From Curvibacter sp. (GTDB taxonomy: Bacteria; Pseudomonadota; Gammaproteobacteria; Burkholderiales; Burkholderiaceae_C), in assembly GCA_004293725.1 (NCBI GenBank), contig REAW01000018.1, positions 17,189 to 81,188 of the forward strand: a DNA stretch of 64,000 bases. The letters run 5' to 3'. A program made the position numbers and the translations under genes. Of this stretch, positions 9,208-19,880 are shown piece after piece; position 1 is the stretch's first letter, and every line of letters starts with the position of its first letter. A model generated the notes under the pieces. That model made no database searches and was not told where the DNA came from. It saw nothing but the letters and a program-made list of their open reading frames with translations.

Positions 9208-10116
9208 ATGGAAATCGCAATTACGTTATTGGTTATCGCTGTCATTTTTGTTACGCGATCGGTCAAAGTGGTGCCCCAGCAGCATGCGTGGGTCATTGAG
9301 CGCTTGGGAAAATACCACGGCACGCTGACGCCTGGCCTGAATTTTTTGGTGCCTTTTATTGATCGCGTCGCCTACAAACACGTGTTGAAAGAAATTCCGC
9401 TAGACATTGCCAGCCAGGTTTGCATCACCAAGGACAACACCCAACTGCAAGTGGACGGCATTCTGTACTTTCAGGTGACAGATGCCATGCGTGCCAGCTA
9501 CGGATCAAGTAACTACATCATTGCCATCTCGCAGCTTGCCCAAACCTCACTGCGATCAGTTATCGGCAAACTCGAACTGGACAAGACCTTTGAAGAGCGG
9601 GACATCATCAATGCGCAAGTGGTTGCAGCCATTGACGAAGCTGCGCTGAACTGGGGCGTAAAAGTGTTGCGCTACGAAATCAAGGACCTGACACCGCCCA
9701 AAGAAATTCTTCACGCCATGCAAGCACAGATCACCGCGGAACGCGAAAAACGCGCCCTGATTGCCGCGTCGGAAGGCCGCCGCCAAGAGCAAATCAACAT
9801 TGCCACGGGAGAACGCGAGGCCTTTATTGCCCGCTCAGAGGGCGAAAAACAAGCTGCCATTAACCAAGCGCAGGGCGAAGCCGCATCCATTACCGCTGTG
9901 GCAGATGCCACCGCACAAGCGATTGAGCGTGTGGCTGCCGCGATTCGCCAGCCTGGCGGTGAGCAGGCGGTCCAGCTTAAAGTGGCCGAAAAAGCCGTGG
10001 AGGCTTACGGCAAAGTGGCTGCGGATGCGACCACCACACTCATTATTCCGGGTAACATGAGCGAAGTCTCGACCCTTATTGCCACGGCCATGAAAATGGT
10101 GCAATCAAGCAAGTAA
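9208..10116 (+). CDS. SPFH/band 7 stomatin-like protein (QmcA-like)
   Basis: A 302-residue membrane-anchored SPFH protein. The N-terminal anchor MEIAITLLVIAVIFVTRSVK is followed by the band 7 domain (VVPQQHAWVIERLGKYHGTL and PFIDRVAYKHVLKE). A long coiled coil rich in Ala, Glu and Arg then runs through ITAEREKRALIAASEGRRQE, and the tail ends TTLIIPGNMSEVSTLI. Such proteins form oligomeric scaffolds in the inner membrane, and QmcA-type members partner NfeD proteins, as found here immediately upstream. An AAGGAAAA ribosome site precedes the ATG. Confidence 0.9.
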   Translation: MEIAITLLVIAVIFVTRSVKVVPQQHAWVIERLGKYHGTLTPGLNFLVPFIDRVAYKHVLKEIPLDIASQVCITKDNTQLQVDGILYFQVTDAMRASYGSSNYIIAISQLAQTSLRSVIGKLELDKTFEERDIINAQVVAAIDEAALNWGVKVLRYEIKDLTPPKEILHAMQAQITAEREKRALIAASEGRRQEQINIATGEREAFIARSEGEKQAAINQAQGEAASITAVADATAQAIERVAAAIRQPGGEQAVQLKVAEKAVEAYGKVAADATTTLIIPGNMSEVSTLIATAMKMVQSSK

Positions 10117-10152
10117 TCTGGCCCATTGCTGCTCAGGCTCCTTTCGTTACGG

Positions 10153-10218
10153 CTTGCGAAAAAAAGAGTTCAGACTTAAGCTCAATCGCGTTCTGAAAAT
10201 TCTAGTTTTCGCAAGGAG
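10153..10218 (+). promoter_or_regulatory. Nested inverted repeat covering the H-NOX ribosome binding site
   Basis: CTTGCGAAAA at 10153-10162 is perfectly complementary to TTTTCGCAAG at 10206-10215. Inside it TTCAGA (10169-10174) pairs with TCTGAA (10192-10197). The last three bases of the outer right arm are part of the AAGGAG Shine-Dalgarno sequence (10213-10218) of the H-NOX gene, so in RNA the structure would hide it. As DNA it could equally be an operator. Pairing is seen; function is inferred. Confidence 0.5.
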
Positions 10219-10226
10219 TGCGGGTT

Positions 10227-10760
10227 ATGAAAGGCATGGTCTTTACTGAGTTTTTGGAAATGGTGGAGATGAAGTTTTCTGCCGACATGGTGGATGACAT
10301 CATTGAGGACAGCGCCCTCCCGAGTGGCGGCGCTTACACAGCGGTTGGTGTGTATGACCATGGTGAATTGGTACAAATGGTTGTGGCATTGTCCCGGCGC
10401 TCAAACATACCCGTACCCACCTTGGTGCAGGTGTTCGGGGAGCATTTGTTTGGACGCTTCAATGTGCTGTACCCCAGTTTTTTTGCGGGACAGGTCTCGG
10501 TGCTGGACTTCTTGGAAGGTATAGAAACCGTTGTCCATACCGAAGTGCGCAAGCTTTATCCAGACGCGCAGCTTCCGCAATTCCATTGCACACGTACCGT
10601 TGACGGATTGCAAATGCGCTACAGCTCCCCTCGCCATTTTGGCGACTTGGCAGAAGGCTTGATCAAAGGAGCCATCGTGCATTTTGGCGGAGGCGTAGCC
10701 GTTAGCCGGAATGACCAGGCCGATGGCGACATTGTGTTTGACCTGCGCCGAATAGCCTGA
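10227..10760 (+). CDS. hnoX: H-NOX heme nitric-oxide sensor
   Basis: A 177-residue soluble heme-NO/oxygen-binding (HNOB) protein. The proximal heme histidine is His104 in [18 protein letters not shown], and the YxSxR heme-propionate motif is Tyr132-Ser-Ser-Pro-Arg136. These positions agree with characterised bacterial H-NOX proteins. Stand-alone H-NOX proteins in facultative aerobes bind NO and switch a partner histidine kinase or cyclase, and here a soluble hybrid kinase starts 6 bases downstream. The start is the ATG at 10227, with AAGGAG at 10213-10218; a GTG three codons earlier lies inside that ribosome site and is rejected. Whether it discriminates against oxygen was not judged from sequence. 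Confidence 0.93.
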   Translation: MKGMVFTEFLEMVEMKFSADMVDDIIEDSALPSGGAYTAVGVYDHGELVQMVVALSRRSNIPVPTLVQVFGEHLFGRFNVLYPSFFAGQVSVLDFLEGIETVVHTEVRKLYPDAQLPQFHCTRTVDGLQMRYSSPRHFGDLAEGLIKGAIVHFGGGVAVSRNDQADGDIVFDLRRIA

Positions 10761-10765
10761 ATTTC

Positions 10766-12820
10766 GTGCCAAGTTCGCCCTCGGAGCAAAGCCCTGAAGA
10801 AGCGTTGCGTCGCATGGCGCTGCGCTTGGAGCGAGAGCGGACGGCCCGCAAGCAGGCCGAGGCATTGCTAGAAGAAAAGAGCCTGGAGCTTTACCGCATT
10901 AACCAGGCATTGCAGGTGACTGCGCAAGGTCTCGAAACCCGTGTGACAGAGCGCACAGCAGAGCTCAAGACCGCGCTCGAAGAAGCGGAATCAGCCAATG
11001 AGGCCAAGAGCCGGTTTTTGGCACTCATGAGTCATGAAATCCGCACCCCCATGAATGGTGTATTGGGTTTGTCGGAGTTGCTCTTGGGCACAACGCTTGA
11101 TGCGCAACAGGGCATGTATGTAAAGAATATTGTTGGAGCCGGAACGTCTCTGCTGGCACTTATCAACGATATTTTGGATTTTTCAAAAATTGAAGCGGGC
11201 GAAATGTCGCTGGAGCTTCTGCCATTCAACCCCAGGCAGATACTGGACGATGCGACAGGCTTACTCAAGCAGCAGGCGGCAAGTAAAGGAGTGGAGTTGG
11301 TTGTGCTCCATGCGCCCGATTTACCTGCGCTCTGGCACAGTGATCCTACGCGCCTGCGCCAGGTGTGGCTCAACCTGATTGGCAACGCCTTGAAGTTCAC
11401 GGAGCACGGGCGCGTTACGGTGTCGCAATCGGTTGATCAGGGGTGCCTGCGTTGTGTGGTGCAAGACAGTGGCATCGGCATGTCAGACGCTGCACTCGCC
11501 CAACTCTTTCAGCCTTTTCGCCAGGCGGACAACAGCACGACCCGAAAGTATGGCGGCACAGGCCTCGGCTTGGTCATTTGCAAAGCATTGATCCAAAAGC
11601 TGGGCGGACAAATGCGCGTTAGCAGTACCCAAGGGGTGGGGTCGCGTTTCGAGTTTGATGTGCCGCAATCATTGACGGCCAAGGTCCAATCTCGAGCATT
11701 GGTAGACGCCGTTACTGCCGCGATGCCGGTGGTTGCATCGGATGGAGATTTGGCCGCTCTTCGCATTTTGCTGGTGGACGACCAGCCCATCAATCGTCTA
11801 TTGGCTCGAAATCAGCTCAAGCAGATCGGGTGTTCGGTATCCGAAGAAGCACATCATGGCAGGGCCGCTTTGGACTGCCTGCGCGAACACACGTTCGATG
11901 TGGTGCTGATGGACATGCAAATGCCCGAGATGGACGGTCTGGAGGCTACGCGCCAACTGCGCCGGCTCCCGCTTAGCTTGCAACCCTTTGTGATTGCCAT
12001 GACAGCCAACGCCTTTGCCGAAGACCGCGATGCTTGTTTGGCGGCCGGAATGAACGACTTTCTCAGCAAGCCGGTCAATCTTGAAACGCTACGCGAAGCA
12101 CTGTGGCGCGCCATATCCACAACCGGCAATGGAGCTGAAAGAAGCGCCGTCATCTCGCCACCACCTAACCAAGACCTGGTCTTGAGTCAGGCAATCCGCG
12201 ATGCGGCGACAGCGGCCGAGGTTGATCTGCAGACGGCGCTACATCGCCTAGGGGACAACCAGGATATCTACACCGACGTACTGTCCGCCTTTTTGAGTGA
12301 TGTGCATGGATTGACCACGCATTTGGATGAATGCGTGGTGAAGGACAATGTTCAAGACAGCAAACGTCTACTGCATACCCTAAAGGGTTTGGCAGCGACG
12401 TTGGGAGCACAGTCACTGTCTACGGAGATTGCACAAGCCGAAAACACCTTGCTTGAAACACAGCACGCTCCATTCCCTTTAAGAGACGTTGCCCGACAAA
12501 CAACCAAAGCTATCCATGCAACCCTCCCTGCACTACAGAACTTATTGGCAGCATTGGTCAAGGGCCGCAGCATCCAGGAAAGCGGCATAGCTTTGCCGGA
12601 CATGCAAAGAGCCATGCAACAAGCCCTCGAAAAACTCACAGCGCTTTTGGTTGCTGGCGACCTGGAAGCAATGAACGCAATGGCAGAGATCGATCAGTTG
12701 TATGCCCCCACGGCGAAACAGACCCTAGAGCCTCTTCAGATTGCCATGGCCGACATGAATTTTGAGGTCGCATTGAAACATTGCCGGGCACTTCTGGATA
12801 GCAGCACAGAAGCGCGCTAG
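10766..12820 (+). CDS. Soluble hybrid histidine kinase, H-NOX-associated (HnoK-like)
   Basis: A 684-residue cytoplasmic hybrid kinase with no membrane segment and no PAS domain. It has an N-terminal coiled coil (about residues 15-85) and HisKA with His90 in [15 protein letters not shown]. The HATPase is at about 200-310 ([20 protein letters not shown] and GGTGLGL). A receiver follows with phosphoacceptor Asp383 in [13 protein letters not shown], then an HPt domain with His537 in [14 protein letters not shown] kinase with no input domain of its own, directly after an H-NOX gene, is the classic arrangement in which the heme protein is the sensory subunit. The GTG at 10766 is the first start; an ATG at 10814 is an alternative. 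The likely phosphorelay output is the HD-GYP regulator encoded convergently 17 bases away. Confidence 0.9.
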   Translation: MPSSPSEQSPEEALRRMALRLERERTARKQAEALLEEKSLELYRINQALQVTAQGLETRVTERTAELKTALEEAESANEAKSRFLALMSHEIRTPMNGVLGLSELLLGTTLDAQQGMYVKNIVGAGTSLLALINDILDFSKIEAGEMSLELLPFNPRQILDDATGLLKQQAASKGVELVVLHAPDLPALWHSDPTRLRQVWLNLIGNALKFTEHGRVTVSQSVDQGCLRCVVQDSGIGMSDAALAQLFQPFRQADNSTTRKYGGTGLGLVICKALIQKLGGQMRVSSTQGVGSRFEFDVPQSLTAKVQSRALVDAVTAAMPVVASDGDLAALRILLVDDQPINRLLARNQLKQIGCSVSEEAHHGRAALDCLREHTFDVVLMDMQMPEMDGLEATRQLRRLPLSLQPFVIAMTANAFAEDRDACLAAGMNDFLSKPVNLETLREALWRAISTTGNGAERSAVISPPPNQDLVLSQAIRDAATAAEVDLQTALHRLGDNQDIYTDVLSAFLSDVHGLTTHLDECVVKDNVQDSKRLLHTLKGLAATLGAQSLSTEIAQAENTLLETQHAPFPLRDVARQTTKAIHATLPALQNLLAALVKGRSIQESGIALPDMQRAMQQALEKLTALLVAGDLEAMNAMAEIDQLYAPTAKQTLEPLQIAMADMNFEVALKHCRALLDSSTEAR

Positions 12821-12837
12821 CCTATACAGGCTTGCCG

Positions 12838-13893
12838 CTACTCTTGGTAGCGGTCGCGGATCGCTTCCACTTCTTCCCAGGCCGCCAAAAACGCATTCAC
12901 ACAATCGGGGTCGAAGTGTTTTCCGGAACCCGCTACCAGGAAGTCAATGGCTTCCTCCACCGTCCAGGCCTTTTTGTAGGGGCGTTCTGAGGTCAGGGCG
13001 TCAAACACATCGGCAACCGCGACGATGCGGCAAAAAATGGGGATCTCTTCTCCTTTGAGGCCGGATGGGTAGCCGGACCCGTCGTACTTCTCATGGTGAC
13101 CCAACGCGATATCTGCCCCGGCTTGCAGTACCGAGGAAGCACTGCCCTTCAGGAGCTCATACCCAAAGCTGGCATGCTGCTTCATGATTTCAAATTCAGC
13201 TTCGTCCAGGCGCCCGGGCTTGAGCAATATGTTGTCACTGATGCCGACTTTGCCAATGTCATGCATGGGTGCGGCCTCCAACAGCAGTTCTTGTTGCTCT
13301 AGCGACATGCCCAGCCCCGCGGCTATGACCTTGGAGAAATGCGCCATGCGCTGGATGTGAGCGCCGGTTTCAGGGTCGCGGTATTCTGCAGCCTTGCACA
13401 GCCGGAACACGGTGTCGCGTTCTCTGTCCACAATTTTTGCCGTGGCTTTACGCACCTCATCAGCCAGCCAAGAGGCACGTTGGGCCAAGTGCTTGTTCGC
13501 TTCGCTCACCACCAACATGTTTTTGGATCGGGCGAGAAACTCAACCTTGTCTACCGGCTTTGTCAGGAAGTCATTGGCTCCAGCGTCCAGCGCACGGTAG
13601 CGTACATCTTTGCGGTCATTCGCGGTAATCATCAAAAGGGGCGTCGACGCACAACCGCCAATAGCGCGAAACTTCGCGATAAATTGGAGACCATCGATGT
13701 CGGGCATCATGTAGTCAACGATGACCAGGTCGACTCCATGGGTAGCGGCCCACTCTAAGGCCTTGAGTGGATGCAAAAACGTATGGGCTTCGCAGTTGCC
13801 CAGCTTTTTCACCAAGGCACCAAAGAGAACCAAGTTCACTTCGGTGTCATCCACGATCAACACGTGCTGCAGGGTTTGTGCGTCTTTTTGCAT
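12838..13893 (-). CDS. Response regulator with HD-GYP c-di-GMP phosphodiesterase domain
   Basis: A 351-residue two-domain protein. The N-terminal receiver has the acidic pair in [10 protein letters not shown] and the phosphoacceptor Asp60 in VIVDYMMPD. The HD-GYP domain covers about residues 150-350. The motif residues look complete: His179, His211-Asp212 in [11 protein letters not shown], His240, His266-His267 and the GYP signature in [11 protein letters not shown] (266-276). An active enzyme hydrolysing cyclic di-GMP is therefore expected. It lies 26 bases after the three-PAS hybrid kinase on the same strand and converges with the H-NOX kinase, so both kinases could feed it. Partner assignment is inferred from position. 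Confidence 0.92.
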   Translation of the reverse strand: MQKDAQTLQHVLIVDDTEVNLVLFGALVKKLGNCEAHTFLHPLKALEWAATHGVDLVIVDYMMPDIDGLQFIAKFRAIGGCASTPLLMITANDRKDVRYRALDAGANDFLTKPVDKVEFLARSKNMLVVSEANKHLAQRASWLADEVRKATAKIVDRERDTVFRLCKAAEYRDPETGAHIQRMAHFSKVIAAGLGMSLEQQELLLEAAPMHDIGKVGISDNILLKPGRLDEAEFEIMKQHASFGYELLKGSASSVLQAGADIALGHHEKYDGSGYPSGLKGEEIPIFCRIVAVADVFDALTSERPYKKAWTVEEAIDFLVAGSGKHFDPDCVNAFLAAWEEVEAIRDRYQE

Positions 13894-13919
13894 GATCAGA
13901 AGTATCCTTGGGATTCGCT

Positions 13920-16900
13920 CTAACCGGGTGCATGGGCATGCAAAACCACGACCAGCCGATCAACCTCTGCCGTAAACCTTGGCAGCCGCGCTCGCAACTC
14001 TTGTGCATTTTCCTCTGCAGCCAATGCTTCCAACTCAGCGGCGAGCTGGCTGGCGGGCACTGCGCCAAACATGAGCAACGTGGCTTTGAGAGCATGCGCG
14101 GTATACAAAAGAGTTTGATAGTCGCCCGCCGTCAATGCAGTGTCTAGTCCGCGCCTGTCTAGCGGCCACTGGTTCAGGAACGGTTGCAAGACGATATCTA
14201 CCACCTCTGCGTCTTCAGCAGCCAAAGCACGCGCGTAGTCAAAATCTTCAGTCACTGCGCCTGGCGCTTCACTCAAATCTACCAACGGTATTTCTCTTGC
14301 ATTGCTCTTGCCCAGGTTTTGCAAGAGTTGATTCAACTCTTGCGCTTTGATGGGCTTGGACAGATAGTCGTCCATGCCCGCATCGATGCAACGTTGGCGA
14401 TCTGACTCCATTGCGTTGGCAGTCAACGCAACAATAGGGGTGCGGGGCCCAACCTCACTCGCCCTGAAGCGCCGCGTGGCTTCCAGGCCGTCCAAGACCG
14501 GCATCATCATGTCCATCAAAATCACGTCAAACTTGGTGTGAGCCAAAAGATCCAAAGCTATTTGCCCATTGTCTGCCGCTTGCACCTCATGGCCCCAGCG
14601 GTGGAGCAAACTCATTGCAAACCGCTGATTCACCACATGGTCTTCCACCAAAAGCACCTTGAGGCGAAGTTGGGTGTCCAAAACGCTGTGGCGTGTAACC
14701 AATTCTGCGGGGCGCGTGATCTCGGCATTCAATACCTGCGCCACAGCCTTCAGCAACTCGTCTTTGGCAATTGGCTTACTCAAATAGCCCGCCACCCCCG
14801 CAGTTTTTGCGCGCTGGGCGTCCCCTTTGACGCTAGCGCTAGACAACATGATCATCGGCGTCTGCGCATAAAGGGGCAGTAAAGATACTGTTTGGGCAAG
14901 GGCAAACCCGTCCATGTTGGGCATTTTTGCGTCAAGCAAAAGAAGGTCAAACTGCGTTTGCGCACCCCCAGTGCCCAGCATTTCCAAGGCGTCCTTCCCC
15001 GAGGCAGCGCCAGCAACCACTGCGCCGGCGCCCTGCAAGGTGCGAACAAGCACTTGGCGATTCACCTCGTTGTCATCCACTACCAATAGCCGCACACCAC
15101 GCACATTGAATGTCGATGTGGATGGCGCATCTGATTGCGCGGGCAGCGGATCCCGCTCAACCTGCACCTCCACATGAAACACGCTGCCTTTCCCTAACTC
15201 GCTTTCGGCCCACACTTGCCCGCCCAAAGCCTGGGCCAGCCGAGCGCAAATGGTGAGACCCAGACCGGTTCCTCCGTATCTGCGTGTTGTGGAGCTGTCT
15301 TCTTGGGAAAAGGCATTGAAGATCGAGCTGATCTTGTCTTTCGGTATGCCAATGCCGGTGTCACGAATAGCGAAGTGCAGCATGCAGTGACGCCCACTGC
15401 CATTGGGGCTCACCTCTCGCGTGGCGGGCTCCACTCGCACCACCACCTCACCGTGTTCCGTAAATTTGATGGCATTGCCCACCACATTGAGCAGAATTTG
15501 GCGCAGACGCCCAGGATCCCCCAAGACGTGCACGGGTACCGCAGGGTCCATGTCGCACACCAGTTCCAAGCCCTTGCTTTGGGCGCGCTCTGCCAAAGAC
15601 TTCAGGCTCTCGCTTACCGTGCGTCCGAGGTTGTAGGGAATATGCTCAATCAGCAGCTTCCCGGCTTCTATCTTGGAGAAATCCAGGATGTCATTGATAA
15701 CCACCAACAGCGCCTCTGCAGACGACTGAACCAGACCCAGGTATTCGCGCTGCTCCGCATCCAGCTCGGTATCCATCAATAAACCCGTCATGCCAATGAC
15801 CCCATTCATTGGGGTACGGATCTCATGGCTCATATTGGCCAGAAAGTCTGATTTGGCGCGGTTTGCCGACTCCGCATCTTCTTTGGCTTTTTGCAGCTCT
15901 TCCGAAATCCGCTTGGCCGCAGTGACATCCGTGAAATACCCATTCCAGACCCCAGCCACTTTTTCCTGCGGGCTGGCATTGGCTTCGCCATGCACCCACA
16001 GCGTCTCTTGGGTTTTTCGGTGGATGACCCGAAAATCAATCTGCCATGAGCGCGCTGTGCCTTGGGAGGAAACAATGGTGTCAAACACCATCGCTTTGTC
16101 TTGCGGGTCGATACATCCGGTGAACGCTTCGGGGTTTGCCACCACGTCTTCCGCTAACACTCCGCAAATACGCCCGATACCATCACTCATAAAAGGAATT
16201 TGGAGTCGCCCTTGCGCCGTGAAGGTGTACTGAAACACTGCCGCTGGAATATTCTGCGTCACGCTGCGCAACCGCAAGTCGGCATCTTTGAGCGCACTAA
16301 TGTCTTGCCAAATCCCGGTGAACACCGTGCTGCCATCAGCGGCCAGATGGGGCTCAGGAATGATTTCGCTGCGAATCCAGCGTACGGCGCCGTCAGGCAG
16401 GCGCACGCGATATTCACCCAGCCAAGTTGAGCGATTGGCGGCGGCGGCTAGCACCCCGCCAATCACCCTGCCCCGATCTTCCGACACAATTTGCCGGGTG
16501 GTAAGTGAGGAATCCGCCAAGAGTGCTTCGCGCGTCAATCCCAAAACCTCGTACAAGCGCTCGCTCACGAAGGTAAACCGGTAGCCGGTGGCGCTTACGT
16601 GCCACTGAAACACCACGCCCGGCACGCTGTTGGTGATGTGGCGAAGCCTATCCTCCCCTGCTTTGATAGCGGCTTCCATGCGCTTTCGCTCGGTTATGTC
16701 CGTACGAATCGCGATGTACATCGAGGGTTTTCCGCTCTCATCACGCAGGGGCACAATGGTCGCGTTCACCCAGTAGAGGTGCCCCTCTTTGGCCCGGTTG
16801 CAGATCTCGCCGTGCCAGACCTTTCCCCGGGCGATGGTGTCCCACATGTCGGTAAAAAAAGCCTTGGGGTGCTCGCCCGAGTTAATCATGCGGTGGTTGT

Positions 16901-17480
16901 GGTTCAACAACTCTGCACGGGTGTAGCCGCTAATCTCGATGAGTTTGTCGTTCGCATACACGATGTCACCATCGGCATTGGTAATGCTCACAATGGCATG
17001 TTGGTCCAAGGCGAATTTTTGATGCGCCAAGTCGGTCAAGGCCGATTGCAAGTCGCTTTGTACTTCTTGCTTTTGCTTGAACAGCCGGCTCATCAGCGCC
17101 GACAAGTTTTCCAAATTCTCGTCTTGCGCCAGCAAACCTTCAGGCTCACCTTCATCCATCAAGCTGCGTGCAGTGTTGCGCAAGCTGTCAATGGCGCGGT
17201 TCCTGCTGGCGATCTCGTCGCGCATTGAGTCATTTTTTTTGGTCAGCTCTACCGAGCTCAGTTCCAGGCTTCGGGTCTTGAGATCGAGATCACGGTCGCT
17301 CTGCAAATAGGCTTCGTCTACCCGTTGCAAAAAAGCGCCCATGCCATTCAACAGTTGCGCTGCGGTGGGCGACATGGCTCCTTGTTGCGCCAAGGCCCCT
17401 AGTTCCGCTAGAACCTCTGACGTCTGCGCCTCCTCCACGCCCAGCAGGCGTTTCATCTGGCGCGCCAGCAGCTTGTGCAT
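13920..17480 (-). CDS. Three-PAS hybrid histidine kinase with two receivers and HPt (NahK-like)
   Basis: A 1186-residue cytoplasmic kinase without obvious membrane helices. After an N-terminal helical region (about 1-150, coiled coil with [20 protein letters not shown]) come three PAS/PAC modules at about 165-280, 285-405 and 405-530. HisKA has His552 in [15 protein letters not shown], followed by HATPase ([14 protein letters not shown]). Two receivers ([13 protein letters not shown] and [13 protein letters not shown]) precede a C-terminal HPt with the histidine in [13 protein letters not shown]. It starts 19 bases downstream of the FIST/NosP-like gene, the same order as nosP-nahK pairs in other proteobacteria. 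The second receiver and HPt would give a complete phosphorelay to the HD-GYP regulator that follows. Confidence 0.9.
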   Translation of the reverse strand: MHKLLARQMKRLLGVEEAQTSEVLAELGALAQQGAMSPTAAQLLNGMGAFLQRVDEAYLQSDRDLDLKTRSLELSSVELTKKNDSMRDEIASRNRAIDSLRNTARSLMDEGEPEGLLAQDENLENLSALMSRLFKQKQEVQSDLQSALTDLAHQKFALDQHAIVSITNADGDIVYANDKLIEISGYTRAELLNHNHRMINSGEHPKAFFTDMWDTIARGKVWHGEICNRAKEGHLYWVNATIVPLRDESGKPSMYIAIRTDITERKRMEAAIKAGEDRLRHITNSVPGVVFQWHVSATGYRFTFVSERLYEVLGLTREALLADSSLTTRQIVSEDRGRVIGGVLAAAANRSTWLGEYRVRLPDGAVRWIRSEIIPEPHLAADGSTVFTGIWQDISALKDADLRLRSVTQNIPAAVFQYTFTAQGRLQIPFMSDGIGRICGVLAEDVVANPEAFTGCIDPQDKAMVFDTIVSSQGTARSWQIDFRVIHRKTQETLWVHGEANASPQEKVAGVWNGYFTDVTAAKRISEELQKAKEDAESANRAKSDFLANMSHEIRTPMNGVIGMTGLLMDTELDAEQREYLGLVQSSAEALLVVINDILDFSKIEAGKLLIEHIPYNLGRTVSESLKSLAERAQSKGLELVCDMDPAVPVHVLGDPGRLRQILLNVVGNAIKFTEHGEVVVRVEPATREVSPNGSGRHCMLHFAIRDTGIGIPKDKISSIFNAFSQEDSSTTRRYGGTGLGLTICARLAQALGGQVWAESELGKGSVFHVEVQVERDPLPAQSDAPSTSTFNVRGVRLLVVDDNEVNRQVLVRTLQGAGAVVAGAASGKDALEMLGTGGAQTQFDLLLLDAKMPNMDGFALAQTVSLLPLYAQTPMIMLSSASVKGDAQRAKTAGVAGYLSKPIAKDELLKAVAQVLNAEITRPAELVTRHSVLDTQLRLKVLLVEDHVVNQRFAMSLLHRWGHEVQAADNGQIALDLLAHTKFDVILMDMMMPVLDGLEATRRFRASEVGPRTPIVALTANAMESDRQRCIDAGMDDYLSKPIKAQELNQLLQNLGKSNAREIPLVDLSEAPGAVTEDFDYARALAAEDAEVVDIVLQPFLNQWPLDRRGLDTALTAGDYQTLLYTAHALKATLLMFGAVPASQLAAELEALAAEENAQELRARLPRFTAEVDRLVVVLHAHAPG

Positions 17481-17499
17481 AAAACAGTTAACGCCTCAA

Positions 17500-18636
17500 C
17501 TATGCGGACTCAGACAAATAGGTAATCGTCATGGTTTGGTTGTGTAACTTGCAGTCAACCGTTGGCGAAAAGGGGCTGATTTCGCCGTACGAATAGAAAC
17601 CCGCCAACGTAGCGCCGCTTCCAAATACCTCCCCTACCGCTTCTACCTCTTCGTCCACCCGCCCGCCCATGACGAGCTTGCGTCCAACGCAGCTCACTAA
17701 AAGTGCGAGGCCCTCGTTGTCGGTGGCATGCATTTTTTGTGCGGCTTGCGCTGCAGACTCTGCACCTTCGACCAGGGCGTCGGTACTGGCATGCATCAAC
17801 TTCAGGTAGCCATTGGGGTCAATATCTCCCGCCAAGGTCAAGCTACCTGCTGCTTCATCCACCGCCAAGATGGTGCGGATCAGTCCCACCTCGTTGTGGT
17901 CGCTGCCCAGCATGGCAAACGGAAACAACAGGCCTGAGGCTGGCAGACCCTTGGCATGCTCGCCCAGGTAGTTTTTATAGACTTCCAGCGCAGACTCACC
18001 ATCGAGTTCGTACAACACATTGTTGTCGCACCGCGTCACCTTGCGCGCTGGCCCAAACGGCGACCAGCCACCAAACGAGCCATGGGCGAATTCAAGCTTT
18101 TCACCGTACAGCCCCACACATACCAAGCGCTCGCTGCTAATGCCAACGTTATCCAAAATCCATGTCTTGGCAAACGCGCCGCCGTCTCCGGCCAGCCCGC
18201 CGGTAATGGGGATGTGATCCCCAACCACCGATGCCATGCCGCCAATCACCGCACTCCCGTTGATGGCCACGCCTTGTCCAAAAATCAAAATGGCCCGCAG
18301 GCCTGCTGTATCCAACCCTTGCGCCAAACGCTTGCCTGCAGCAAAGGAGTCCGCCATATCGGCCAACGACGTGCTTACTTGCGCAACGCGAGAATGTTCA
18401 AATCGCAATGCGGTCACCACCAAAGTGCCGTCTTCTACGCCTTGCTTGGAAATCTCTCCGGCGGTGGTGCAACCCACCAACTGACTGGTCGCAAACGCCG
18501 CCTTCAAACCAGGCGCCGCAGCCTGCAACGCATCCACGGACCCAAATGCAAACACCAAAGTAGGGCTAATCGCGGTAAGTGGGGAAAAATCAGCGGCCGA
18601 GAAGGCGCTACGAACGGTGACTTGGGAAACTTTCAT
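17500..18636 (-). CDS. nosP: FIST-domain protein, NosP-like heme nitric-oxide sensor
   Basis: A 378-residue soluble protein with FIST_N and FIST_C domains. Typical stretches are LVGCTTAGEI near residue 55, ITGGLAGDGGAF, the GGWSPFGPARKVT block, NVLYELDGESALEVYKNYLG, CVGRKLVMGGRVDEEV and the C-terminal AGFYSYGEISPF. FIST proteins encoded next to a hybrid kinase were shown in Pseudomonas, Shewanella, Legionella and Vibrio to be heme proteins (NosP) that bind NO and tune the neighbouring kinase. The kinase gene follows after 19 bases. The ATG at 18636 has GAGGAA about 8 bases upstream. FIST assignment is firm; heme and NO binding are inferred from context. Confidence 0.85.
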   Translation of the reverse strand: MKVSQVTVRSAFSAADFSPLTAISPTLVFAFGSVDALQAAAPGLKAAFATSQLVGCTTAGEISKQGVEDGTLVVTALRFEHSRVAQVSTSLADMADSFAAGKRLAQGLDTAGLRAILIFGQGVAINGSAVIGGMASVVGDHIPITGGLAGDGGAFAKTWILDNVGISSERLVCVGLYGEKLEFAHGSFGGWSPFGPARKVTRCDNNVLYELDGESALEVYKNYLGEHAKGLPASGLLFPFAMLGSDHNEVGLIRTILAVDEAAGSLTLAGDIDPNGYLKLMHASTDALVEGAESAAQAAQKMHATDNEGLALLVSCVGRKLVMGGRVDEEVEAVGEVFGSGATLAGFYSYGEISPFSPTVDCKLHNQTMTITYLSESA

Positions 18637-18840
18637 GGCTATGTTCCTCGATTTATTTAGTGCGACGAGAAACCCATATTAACGTCCAAAGTAAGGTTTG
18701 ACTACCAAAACCAATGGCAAGCATTCACTCCGCAGGAAGCCCCGCAATAAAGAAAAATTGGAGCATCGTTTCGCCTCGCCACTCGATGAGCAGCATGAAG
18801 CGACCACGGCGGTAGCTGAATGTTTTTTTAATCTTGCCCC

Positions 18841-18880
18841 AAGAAAAACAGCCTTGCCATATCACGTATGGCAAGGCTGT
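18841..18880 (-). terminator. Rho-independent terminator of the PEP-CTERM hydrolase gene
   Basis: ACAGCCTTGCCAT (18848-18860) and ATGGCAAGGCTGT (18868-18880) form a perfect 13-bp stem with a 7-base loop. On the minus strand the stem is followed by TTTTCTT, so it terminates transcription arriving from the gene that ends at 18900. It also insulates the downstream nosP operon. Confidence 0.88.
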
Positions 18881-18899
18881 CATGGGGGGAACCTTCGGG

Positions 18900-19880
18900 T
18901 TAGGAGGCCTGCATAGGTGTGTTACGACGGCGGGTGCGGTAGGCAATCAAGCCCAGACCCATCACCATCAGCACCACTGTTTCAGGCTCTGGTACAGCAG
19001 TCACGTACATGTTTTCCGCAATCAGGCTGTGAGCCGCTGTAGTGGGGTGAATACCGTCCCAGAACAAGTAATTGCTGCAGCTGTTGACGGTTGCGCCGCA
19101 GGCATCGGTGGTGTTGGTAAAGCCGCGTGCAGCTGCCTGCCCAGCCAAGCCGTACAGATCGAATGTCTTCACACCGGTCTCAGAAGCCAAACGTCCCGCC
19201 AACACTTGGTTGAACGTTTGTGAAATCGTGGTTCCGAGATCTCCACCACCAGCCGCGATGGCAGCAGGTGTGAGGCCCAGATTAGGTGCGTTCCACACGA
19301 TGATGTCCTTGGCGCCAGCACCTTGGAGGCTATCGACAATGTTGCCGATGTCTGCAGCGAACTGCACTGCAGCGGCCCCAATAATTCCAGGGATGAGGCC
19401 CGGATTTCCAGATATAAGTGCCCCGACCGCTGCAGTCAGGGTGGCGCGAATATTGTTTCCTCCACCGGCAACCACATACAGCCCATTGGCGTCCGCGACA
19501 CCTGAAGTTTTTGTCAAGTACATGCCCGTTTGCATGAGCAAACTGGGAGTTGACTCACCAGGAACGAAATAGGAGGTCTGTGCTCCGCCAAACGCGTAAT
19601 TGTTTCCGCCCAAGAGAGACGGCGACAAACCCAATCCCAATTTATCCGCAAACTGCGTTGCCCACACCGGTCCATCGGAATACACACCAGATGCATAGGT
19701 GAGGCTAGGAACATAAGAATTCCCACTGACGATTTGGGACGGAGCCGTGCCTATCGCCAAAGTGTTGTTGCCACTGTCGGACAAGCTGTCACCAAAAACA
19801 ACCAAGGAAGAATAGGCCGATGCAGTCATCGACGCAGACACAAGCAAAGCGCTGCACAGCAGCTTAGAAATCAACCGCAT
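18900..19880 (-). CDS. SGNH/GDSL hydrolase with PEP-CTERM sorting signal
   Basis: A 326-residue exported esterase-like protein. MRLISKLLCSALLVSASMTA and the following residues form a signal peptide. Block I is VVFGDSLSDSGNN with the nucleophilic serine, block III is VVAGGGNNIRA, and block V WDGIHPTTAAH carries the Asp and His. The C-terminus is a PEP-CTERM tag: VPEPE, a hydrophobic helix (TVVLMVMGLGLIAY) and RTRRR. This tag is recognised by an exosortase of the EpsH/XrtA kind, which must be encoded elsewhere. Such proteins belong to exopolysaccharide-associated surface systems. Substrate unknown. Confidence 0.9.
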   Translation of the reverse strand: MRLISKLLCSALLVSASMTASAYSSLVVFGDSLSDSGNNTLAIGTAPSQIVSGNSYVPSLTYASGVYSDGPVWATQFADKLGLGLSPSLLGGNNYAFGGAQTSYFVPGESTPSLLMQTGMYLTKTSGVADANGLYVVAGGGNNIRATLTAAVGALISGNPGLIPGIIGAAAVQFAADIGNIVDSLQGAGAKDIIVWNAPNLGLTPAAIAAGGGDLGTTISQTFNQVLAGRLASETGVKTFDLYGLAGQAAARGFTNTTDACGATVNSCSNYLFWDGIHPTTAAHSLIAENMYVTAVPEPETVVLMVMGLGLIAYRTRRRNTPMQAS

